Assembly (NCBI GenBank): GCA_032164245.1
Contig: JAVMKO010000006.1
Coordinates: 10,307,001 to 10,371,000, forward strand
Reading direction: 5' to 3'
Origin: Sternotherus odoratus
Taxonomy: Eukaryota > Chordata > Testudines > Kinosternidae
Length of the DNA: 64,000 nt
Of the stretch, positions 55,809 through 64,000 are shown one piece after another. The number at the start of each line of letters is the position of its first letter. The stretch's first letter is position 1. A program made the translations under genes and the position numbers. The notes beneath the pieces were generated by a model, which saw only the letters and a program-made list of their open reading frames with translations, had not been told where the DNA came from and did not search any database.

Positions 55809-57141
55809 TGTAGGGGTCGCGTCGGCGGGGCGCGGCCCCCCTTCGCCAGCCTGGCGGAAAAATCCTCGCTCCTGTCCGCGGTCGGCGACCCTGAGGGGAA
55901 TTAGTGGGGTCGCGGACCCGGAATCCCGCCGCTTGTGGGGCGGGGTCGCCGTAAGCTGGGCGTCGGGCCCTCGGGCGGGCCGGTCACGAGTCCCAGGGTT
56001 CGGGCTCAGGCCCCCCTGGTGGGCCAATCAAGAGTCCCGGGGTTCGGGCTCAGGCCCTCTGGTGGGCCAATCAAGAGTCCCAGGGTTCGGGCTCAGGCCC
56101 TCTGGTGGGCCAATCAAGAGTCCCGGGGTTCGGGCTCAGGCCCTCTGGTGGGCCAATCAAGAGTCCCGGGGTTCGGGCTCAGGCCCTCTGGTGGGCCAAT
56201 CAAGAGTCCCGGGGTTCGGGCTCAGGCCCTCTGGTGGGCCAATCAAGAGTCCCGGGGTTCGGGCTCAGGCTGGTGTCGGAGAAGGGTAGTGCCCCCCTCT
56301 CTAGTGCGCCCCAGCCCAGGGCCCTGGCAGCAAGGGCGTTGCTGCTGTCAGTGGGGGTCCCGGCCGAAACACACTGACATCGGTTCGGGGCCCTCCCCCG
56401 CGCTACCTCCGGACTCCCCTTCCCTGGGTACCTGGGCGGTCGTGGGGTCCTCTGCAGCGGCTAGGGTCATGGGCTCTTCCGTGTCACTGTCTGGTGGCAG
56501 GTCGGGTAGGTCGTCGGGGGAGCAGGCTAGCTCGGTCGGGGCTCCTCGGGGTAGAAGGCTGTCGGCTGGGTTGGTGGCGGCAGCGGGTCCCCCGGACGGT
56601 GGTCGGGCGGCACGTCTGGTACCTCCTCGGGGTGGTGGCCGGACGGCAGGGTTGGCGGCTGGTCCCAATAGCAGTCCGGCAGCGGCTCCCGTCGGTTCTC
56701 GGGGTAGCAGGCTGGCGGCGTCTTCAGCCGGTCCTCCAGCCGAGGGTCCAGCGGCTCCTCGGGGTACCGGCCGAGTGGCAGGGACGGCGGCCTCTCCCAG
56801 TAATGGGAAGGCTGCTGGTCGGGGGGGTCCTGTCGCGGAGGCAGCCCTGGAGGGACTTCCTTCGCCGGTGGCTCTCCCCCTTGTGAGTCCGGCGGCCGCC
56901 ATTTTATCCGTCCGGGTCCGCCCCCGGATTTCCGGGGGCGGGGCTGACCCGGCGCTGACGCGGCTCCCTCCGGCCGCGACGTGAGACTGCTTTGCCCGCG
57001 GTCCGCCGCCGGCCGAGTCCCTTCTCTCCCGCCCTCGCATCTCCGGGGGCGGGGCTCACCCGGTGCTGGCGCGGCTCCCTCCGGCCCCGGCCAGGGGCTG
57101 TTTTGAGCGCGGTCTGCGTGAAGCCGCGCCGCCCCGTTACA
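55809..57141. mobile_element. CpG-rich solo LTR, 1333 bp, with CCAAT-box tandem array
   Basis: Starts TGTAGGGGTCGCGTC and ends CGCCCCGTTACA (TGTA...TACA), flanked by a perfect 5-bp duplication GTGGG (55804-55808 and 57142-57146). Removing it restores the hAT host. Contains a 43-bp tandem array (55988-56280), a CGCCATTTT YY1-type site near 56897, GC boxes GGGGGCGGGGCT near 56934 and 57044 within a roughly 110-bp duplication, and very high CpG density. No poly(A) signal was found, so orientation is unsure. Its long frames (349 codons plus, 230 minus) are not accepted as genes. Confidence 0.85.
55988..56288 (+). repeat. 43-bp tandem array with CCAATCA box per unit
   Basis: Units start at 55988, 56031, 56074, 56117, 56160, 56203 and 56246; the last is partial. 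Each full unit reads AGAGTCCCGGGGTTCGGGCT then CAGGCCCTCTGGTGGGCCAA then TCA. Differences between units are few. Because 43 is not a multiple of 3, the array is read in all three frames, which makes the long open frames. Confidence 0.95.
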
Positions 57142-57277
57142 GTGGGCTGTGACATTTTGTATGTTTATGTCTGGGTGTGTAAACAAGTCGTTTTTAAGTC
57201 AGGTGTAACTTAGGGGTACACATGACAAATCAGACTCCTGAAAGGGGTACATCGTTTGGAAAGGGTGAAAGCCGCTG

Positions 57278-59094
57278 ATTTAGAATATCCCTATGGTGGG
57301 CTAGAGCCGACTTTCCCCTCCCTGCACTGCAGATGTGCCATCGCTGAGGCTCTAGGCCAGCATCTCTGATTCGTGTGAAACTTTAAGCATCTTTAAACCT
57401 GTAAATATTAAAAGCCTCCCCCACCATTCAGTGGAAGGTTCCCCTGCCTCTGTGTCCCACCCAGGTAAAACTCTAATACACACACACAACTCCCGTTGGC
57501 TTGACTGGCTCCCTTATCAGTTCATTTCCAGGTGTTCTAATGGTTGGAGCTTGCAAAGGTGTGGGAGGTGGTTTCTAGAGAAAAGGCATTGCTGACTGTG
57601 GAGGCTAGCTGGACTTTTACCCATAACTCTGCCTTAACTAAATATTTGTGTGGGAATGATTCCACACTGATATGTGCTTTTCCTGCTCAGTTTGGGAGTA
57701 CACAAGTTTGACGCGTCGGGCCAAATCCTGCCCATTTTGTGGACACACAACTCCTGTTCAAATTAATGGGCATTTTGCATAAACAAAGCAAGCAGCAGCA
57801 TTTGGCCTATTGGTAACATCTTTAGGGTGGTGTCTTTAACTCCTTCTTTGAGTTGCAGTGACATCAGGCTGTAGGGTCTGACTTCTGAAGACAGCTCCAT
57901 TTAGGAGGCCAGCCTCCTTGTCCACTGGCTGCCTAGCCATTGCAAACAGAAAGTAGTGAACATTTATCACTGCAGTGAGCCGATCGGAGCCTGAACACGC
58001 TGGGATCAAATGTGTGGATTAAGAAGGGGGCATTTTTACATAGTCTTGTAGTAGGACTGTACTTTAAGTTTATCATAGGTACTTCCCCCACATATTGACT
58101 CAAATGCAGGCAAGGGAGAAAATGCCTTTCATATGTCTGGGCCTGTCCTCTGGAGAAACCCTTACAATCACGCTGATCCAATTTATCACACGGGTACCTT
58201 CTTCCTTTACTGATGTATCCTCAGAGTGCAGATGCTGCTTCCTTTTCCTGCTTTGTAAGGAAATGATCTATCCTGTCTTCTGGTTCTCTGGTATTCAGAT
58301 GGTGAAATTTACCAATGTGCATCTTAATTCCCATCAAAGTGGCGGTGCATGTGCTGCTTCTGTGCAAAGAATAGCATAATTTTGTCCCCAAGGGACACAC
58401 TTTCTCGTTTATTAGACCCTTAATAGGTTAGATCTGTTGGAGTCCTTTGTCTCTCTCGGAGTTCCTTATAAGAAGTTGGTGCCATGTTATAATCCTGTTT
58501 GTATTCACAGTACATTCTGTTTGTCTTACACTGCACATTGCTGAAATATTTACTGGGAGATGTAGCTTTGTCTCTTCCTACATTATTTGTATACAATGCA
58601 TGCTTTCACCGAAGGGGTGGAAACAATCAATCAATCTCTCCTAAGATATACTTGCCTAGTGTACTGTACTAAAGTGTCTTAGAACCGTTCTATTTTCCAC
58701 CCTCTCTTGCACTCTTATTTATTTATTTTCAAATGCATGAAATCTTTGACTAGAAATAAATGCTGGCTTGCTTGGTTGGCATAAACTGCATAGACAGAAA
58801 TGTGACAGTGATATGAAAAGGAAATTCAAACATCAACATTAAATCCTTAGACACATTTCAAAGGGTTTCCTGCCTTTTAGATCATTCAGGGCCAGGCTGT
58901 GAGCCTCTTACTTGCATTCAGTAAGCAGCTACTCTCACAAGTAGTCCAGCTAACTTCAGTGGGATTCCTCATGGGCTTACAATAGTATAGGGCACAGTCC
59001 TAAACATCTTCCTGATTTAGGGCCAGATTGTGCCACCCTAACTCCAGTGATTGTCTCAGCTATTTCACAGCCTCTTTGCAGAATATGGTACTGC
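57278..59094. other. No recognised gene
   Basis: Mixed A/T-rich sequence with a short CA run at 57479-57488. No exon-like segment with family similarity. Confidence 0.4.
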
Positions 59095-59205
59095 TCAGTC
59101 ACCTCAGTTTGTGCTTAAATTTAAGCAATTGCTTAAGGTCCTCCCTATTCAGCAAATCATTTAAGAACGTACTCAAGTACTTTGCTGAATCAGAGCATCG
59201 TGAGT
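59095..59205. repeat. Ancient palindromic amniote repeat, second copy
   Basis: GCTTAAATTTAAGCAATTGC and CAGCAAATCATTTAAGAACG, CTTTGCTGAATCAGAGCATC correspond to 34495-34600. Confidence 0.5.
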
Positions 59206-59392
59206 GATGGCACAGTTTAGCCAAAGGAGAGTTTAAATGGTCATCCAGGAATTCCTTTATTGCCATTCTGTGTAAATACAGATTAGACGCACTACGTTGT
59301 TTGTACATCTGCAAATTCCTTCTACAAACCAGAGGGAATATAGCTTACATAGTCAGCTGTGAGAAAGTGTTCATTTAAAAATAAAAGGAAAT

Positions 59393-59490
59393 AGAATCAT
59401 AGAATCGTAGGACTGGAAGAGACCTCGAGAGGTCATCTAGTCCGTCCCCTGCACCCATGAAAGGACTAAGTATTATCTAGATATGCAACC
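59393..59490 (-). repeat. CR1 LINE 3'-end fragment
   Basis: AGAATCATAGAATCGTAGGA, GGAAGAGACCTCGAGAGGTC and ATCTAGTCCGTCCCCTGCAC are the antisense of the CR1 3' end; truncated after about 100 bp. Confidence 0.85.
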
Positions 59491-61391
59491 ATAATGCCAG
59501 CCAATCAAAATGAAATCCATGAGCTCAATCATGCCGTGTGCTAACTCCCATCTGCGCTGCCCCAGAGGAGAGTTTTTAGACAAAAAGCCAGCATAGCTCT
59601 ATGCCAGTCCCTGCTGGGCACTACCCTGATAATTGTATAATTACTTGCAGTTTACTAGCTGTCTTTGTGTGCTGTATAGCCTTCCAGGCACATAGGCATG
59701 GTAAACAAGGGAGACAGGGCAGGAACTCAAGCTGTGTTGGAAGCTTGATTGTTTGAAGATCTAGTCATAGTTGTTTTCTGTAATAAATGCCTTCTGTTTT
59801 AGAAGATCAATGATTCCATATATCATGACATGAGGTGTGCAAGGGGTTGGAAGGGATGGATTGGGTACAATGCACTCTGGTGACCCAGTGCCAACAAAAT
59901 ATTGCATAGGGAGATGTAGGGAAATGTTCCTGCTACTGTAAATATGAACCGGACAGGCTGCTTTAATTTGTGCTGAGGGCTGAACGAGCCTCACCCAGAC
60001 CCAGGACTATTGTGGGTGGAAAATTAACATAATGCTGCTTCTGTCCCGTATTCTTCCAGGGGCATTAAGTTCAGCTCAGGCCCAGGGCTGAGCTCCATGA
60101 GTTTTGTATCAATACTGAATGAATCCATTCGAGATTTTCATGTTGAGCTGAATTTCAACCCCTTCGGCAGCAGCCTTCTTGGTTGTAAGCAGACCCTTGG
60201 TAGTGTACAAATGAGAGGACAAAAAGGTGTGCATAAGTTTTTAATGATAAATTAAAGTACGTCTGCTGCCTCTCTCTCTCTCTCGGGACCAATGCACAGT
60301 TTTCCACACCTTGAGGTGTGTACGTGCTCCATACAGCAGGACTTGTTTACTAACACGTTAACCAGGACTATGTCCCATTATTGATTACCACATAAATCCT
60401 GGTTTCCCTATGGGAACAACAGTCTCACAGTCCAACCAGGGTTAAAGAAACCCTCTGAAAACTACACACACGCTTCCCTTCTGCAACATTCCTGGCAGAG
60501 GCCTGTACTTTTATCATTTGCAAAACCAGCTCCATCTGCTGTGTTGAACTATAAGTGGAATTCTGACTCCATTATTATGACCTCCGTTAGACAAGCTAGC
60601 CAGCTGCTGGAGTGTATAATTTAAATTCAATGGGCTTTCCCAAGAAAAAGATAACACCACAGGGAATGAAGCTGAATAGAGAGTCAAAACAGCTCTAGTA
60701 CGTCTGCTGCCAGCGAAACCTATTGAGTCTGTAAACGAATCCATCCTAAAAGTCATCTAGGGCCATGTGTTCCCATTTCTTCACACCTCAACAGGTAGCA
60801 ATTTATTACAAACCTGCTTCTGGCTTCTATCCCAGTGCTACCCACTTCTCTTGACTACACCCATTAGTTTCCACTTGCTGAGTATCCTCCTGATGGTTTT
60901 GCCGTGGGCTTTTGTTTGCTTTCCTCGAGGAACCAGTGGGGAGATTGGGCCACCAAAACCAGCAAATCTTGGGCCATCCACTGGGGATGGAACATCTGCA
61001 GAAGAATCTCAGGGCCTCGGCACAGTTCCCATGGCTCAGCTCCGGGGTGGAGTCTCATTTTGAAAGCCTGCCTGAAGCCAAGGCAATCATGCGGCATGGA
61101 GTCACTGCTTCCGGGTCCCTTCCCATCCTCACTGCTGGCACCACCCCAAAGCCACAGACCTCCAGCCCTGTGGAGGGGCTTTCACCGTGTCTTTAGACAT
61201 CGTTTGACCCCTGATCTTGTCACAGTTATCTGCTTTCTTCACTGCACAGCAACGGGCAGCGCTTAAACCTCTCTGAAGAAGCTAAAGCTCCCTACTGGCT
61301 TGGCAGCCGTACCAATGTACAACACAAATGATGACCCCCAGTGGAGTGTGGTCTCAAGAAACATGAGAGAAGTGAGAATTAAGGCAAAGTC

Positions 61392-61394
<3 letters not shown>
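59491..61394. other. No recognised gene
   Basis: Short (CT)n at 60270-60284. No coding similarity in overlapping frames. Confidence 0.4.

Positions 61395-61460
<66 letters not shown>
61395..61460. repeat. (GT)33 microsatellite
   Basis: About 33 uninterrupted GT units; likely polymorphic. Confidence 0.97.
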
Positions 61461-61463
<3 letters not shown>

Positions 61464-61469
61464 CTGCTT

Positions 61470-62468
61470 TAACCTGATAAATAACTTTCATTTCTTTTTC
61501 TTAGTTAATAAATCTTTAGTCGGTGTGTTACAGGATTGGCTACCGACTTTGTCTTTGGTTTGAGATCGGAGATACAATTGCCCTGGGGTAAGTGAGTGGT
61601 CCTTGGGGACTGGAAGTAACCTGGGGATTCTTGTGGTTTTGGGTGTAAGGCACCATCTATCGCATAATCCAGCTTGCCTGGATAGCCAGATAGACTGGAA
61701 TGCCCCAGGGAACTGTCTGCGTCTCCACGGTAAGACAGTAATAGTGCTTTTAGGAGTTCACACTTATTACTGGATTGGTGAAAGCTTATTATAGAACATG
61801 CAACCAGTGTGGGGTTTGTGCCCTGCTCTTGAGAGTGTGCCCTGAGATTGGCACTCACAGTCGTGAGCCACTCCAGACAGAGTGACCACTTCAAAGGACA
61901 TTTTTTCTCATGGCTGGATGGCATGATACTTAATATATTAAATGGCTCCTTTGAGCGTTTGTTTATATTTTGGCATCTTTTTACTATAAAGGGGAACATA
62001 CGGCCCTAATTTCTTATCTTCATTTTTGGGGTGGCTAGTATGAAACATACAGCATTGCAACTAGTTTAGAAAATGGGGGAATATAACAACTCTGGGCTTC
62101 ATTTTTTCAGAAACTGGCTGATGACAATAGAAATGTTTATCTGTTTTATTTTGTCTGTTAACAGGGTCCAATTACGCCTTTAGAAATTATAAGCATTTAA
62201 AAGGACTCTACTCCATCACTCCTCACTTCCAGACAAAGTCTTTGTAAATATTTCAGCAGTCATAAATCATTATGAGTGTATACACAGTGTTCTGTGGTGT
62301 AACTCATCACCAAGGTATAATTGTAACTCCTTCAGCGGCTAACTTGTATTTGCTCGCCCAAAGTAACTACCATGTATCTTCACTGGGCAGTAAAGAGGGG
62401 GCATTTCAGCTTACTCCTGCTGTGCTCCCAAACCAAACCTGTCTTTAAATCAGAGCTAAGGCTGAAAG
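61470..62468. other. No recognised gene; A/T-rich unique-looking sequence
   Basis: 62100-62330 is A/T-rich without repeat signatures and could be a conserved non-coding element. Confidence 0.35.
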
Positions 62469-62965
62469 TAGGGCTGACAATTAATCACCGTTAATGCAAG
62501 TGATTAACACAAAACAAATTATTTTTAAAATAGCCATGATTAATCATAGATTTAATCGTACAGATAAACAATAATAGAATACTAATTTACATTTATTGTA
62601 AATATTTTGGAATGTTTTTCTACATTTTCAAATATATTGATTTCAGTTACAACAGAGAATACAAAGTGTACAGTGCTCACTTTATATTATTTATGATTAC
62701 AAATATTTGCACTAAAAAAACCAAAAGAAATAGTATTTTTCAATTCATCTCATACAAGTACTGTAATGCAATCCCTTTATCATGAAATTGAAACTTACAA
62801 ATGTAGACTTTTTTTACATAATTGCACAAAACAAGACAATGTAAAACTTTAGAGCCTACAAGTCCACTCAGTCCTACTTCCTGTTCTGCCAATTGCTAAG
62901 ACAAACAAGTTTCTTCAGGATACTGCAAGAATTCTTCAGGATACTGCAAGAATTCTTCAGGATAC
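62469..62965 (+). mobile_element. hAT left-end fragment, same family as 44131-46186
   Basis: TAGGGCTGACAATTAATCAC and, in order, ACAGAGAATACAAAGTGTAC, GAGCCTACAAGTCCACTCAG and GCTAAGACAAACAAGTTTC repeat the left arm of the large hAT, without the nested CR1. A 21-bp unit (GATACTGCAAGAATTCTTCAG) is triplicated at 62910-62970 before the similarity ends. Confidence 0.85.
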
Positions 62966-62979
62966 TGCCCTCTGGCAGT

Positions 62980-63627
62980 GCCCCCTAGTTCATGCTCACC
63001 CCCTTCCGGCAGGGGAGGGGGACGTTTAATAGCAGCCTTCCAGCTCACCCAGGGCACAGTGGCCAACCACAACCTCCAATCTAACCCCTCTTGTCAGGGG
63101 TATGTTACAGTCTGATATGGCCACTGTCCCACGGCCAGGTGCAGCCCAAAGGGGGAAGGGGGGAGGACACAGGCCCACCCACTATTCTGGGTCCCGACCC
63201 GTGGACCCTCTAGTGGCGGCCTCTCTGCCCTCCTTCTATTCCTTCATCCATCCATCCCCCCTGGGTCACTTCCCCTCGCACCTTCCAGGCCCTTCCAATC
63301 AGGGCCTGCAGTCTGGCAGGTATTGGGTCTGGAGCTGTCTTCTAACCCCCCCCCCCCCCCCAGTCATGCCCAGCACTGCGCTGTCCAGAGTGCTGGTCTC
63401 CTTGCTTCAGGAGACAGACCTTCACCCTTGAAGGTCTAGGGAAACTCCCTGCTCCTCTCCTGGGCAGCCTTTATATAGGGCTTAACCTATCCCTGATTGG
63501 CTGACTCCTGCCTGGCTCTGATTGGCCCTCTCACAGGTCCTTTCTGATTGGCTGCCCACTCATGCAGTTGCTCTGGCCTGCTCTAGCCCAATCCCACTGG
63601 GGGAAGAGGGCCAGCCGCCCCTCCACA
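62980..63627 (-). mobile_element. LTR-type element with three CCAATCA boxes (3' boundary uncertain)
   Basis: On the minus strand it starts TGTGGAGGGGCGGC at 63627, then has three CCAATCA boxes (63551, 63525, 63500; 25-26 bp apart) and a CCCTATATAAAGG TATA box at about 63477. ATTAAA near 63028 may be its poly(A) signal. The far end near 62965-63000 and any target duplication could not be fixed. Confidence 0.6.
63345..63361. repeat. Poly-C run
   Basis: About 16 consecutive C within the LTR-type element. Confidence 0.95.
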
Positions 63628-64000
63628 GTGGTGTTTTTCTTAAAACCCTCAACTACTGGAGTCGTGATTGCACTGGAATCTGTGTTCACTTTTTTATTAA
63701 AGGAGTTTCTGGCTTTCATGGTTGCTGAGAAAAACATGAATATGTGCACTCTGAAAGAAAATAAAAAGACCCCACTTCTACTAATTTTTAAAAACCTCAT
63801 GGTTTGGGGGCTTTTAAGCAGGCGCATCTTTGTAAGTTGCAGTATTGGGGCCTTAGTGTGAAATCATTGATCTGTTTTGCACATGGGCCTCATGCTTTCC
63901 ATTTGATAAGCACAGCCTGTTTGGGCAAGTTTAAATACCTCAGAAATCATTCACAATGTAAACACAGGCACAGTCTTAATTAAGGAGAATGCCTGTAATC
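63628..64000. other. No recognised feature
   Basis: A/T-rich sequence to the window end; open frames on both strands without similarity. Confidence 0.4.

Larger units (their letters stand above)
55531..57277. mobile_element. hAT MITE-type element split by a solo LTR
   Basis: Left part (55531-55808) begins CAGTGGTTCTCAATCAGGGG and runs to TTCCAGTCATGG. Right part (57147-57277) resumes CTGTGACATTTTGTATG and ends GGGTGAAAGCCGCTG. Together they match a turtle hAT element with GGGGTACGCGTACCCC-type ends that I recall. No 8-bp duplication survives. Confidence 0.75.

Noticed and set aside
55988..56288. CRISPR-like array
   Set aside because: The 43-bp units are contiguous with no unique spacers, and the DNA is vertebrate.
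55935..56984. 349-codon plus-strand open frame
   Set aside because: It is made by the 43-bp tandem array being read through all frames in a CpG-rich solo LTR. No domain, and opposite-strand frames are equally open.
56348..57040. 230-codon minus-strand open frame containing a KMAAA-like start
   Set aside because: Low-complexity Ala/Pro/Gly/Arg sequence inside the LTR. The ATGGCGGC word is better read as a YY1-type site. No known domain.
1..64000. A novel multi-gene system
   Set aside because: Outside the channel gene, every coding-like stretch I could assign belongs to a transposon or LINE remnant; the other open frames match no family I know. No co-directed unknown gene cluster is present.

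Overview
The window is vertebrate genomic DNA, most likely from a turtle or tortoise. The evidence is one intron-split gene with canonical GT-AG splice sites and a repeat landscape typical of turtles: CR1 LINE 3' ends (several ending in the ATTCTATGA-type tail), a CR1-tailed tRNA-derived SINE, several hAT and Tigger-like non-autonomous DNA transposons, and retrovirus-type solo LTRs. No bacterial or viral gene set, CRISPR array, rRNA or functional tRNA gene was seen. The species call is an inference from repeat families recalled by eye.

The only protein-coding gene I can support is a two-pore-domain potassium channel of the TALK group, closest to KCNK16, on the minus strand. Five coding exons (31832-31638, 29178-29058, 26266-26100, 23705-23537, 16579-16308) join in phase into a 307-residue protein. 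It has four membrane segments and both selectivity filters (TIGYG and TIGFG). The cysteine that normally links the two extracellular caps is replaced by histidine. The start ATG has a strong Kozak context. A good splice acceptor lies 9-10 bases upstream, which suggests a further non-coding 5' exon.

Layout. 1-16307 lies 3' of the gene: ancient MIR/L3-like remnants, a CR1-tailed SINE, hAT and Tigger-like MITEs, an L2-like LINE fragment and long unannotated stretches. 16308-31832 is the gene. Its 7-kb last intron is crowded with a complete solo LTR (17561-18879), a fold-back SINE (19036-19129), a hAT-type element (20254-21166) and a Tigger-like element full of GC-rich minisatellite (21213-22184). 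Intron 3 holds a second LTR (25211-25878). 31833-64000 lies 5' of the gene and is mostly repeats: an LTR carrying a nested palindromic SINE (36853-38188), a 2-kb hAT element with a broken transposase and an internal CR1 (44131-46186), nested MITEs (46269-46714 and 52630-53168), and a hAT copy split by a 1.33-kb CpG-rich solo LTR with a 43-bp CCAAT-box array (55531-57277).

The most unusual observations are: two independent SINE insertions whose 3' parts are inverted on themselves, each with a perfect 12-13 bp target duplication; three LTRs whose promoters carry regularly spaced CCAATCA boxes; a scrap of hAT transposase copied into a neighbouring MITE; and ZNF143-like and YY1-like motif clusters in repeats. 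I found no evidence for a wholly new enzymatic or defence system.
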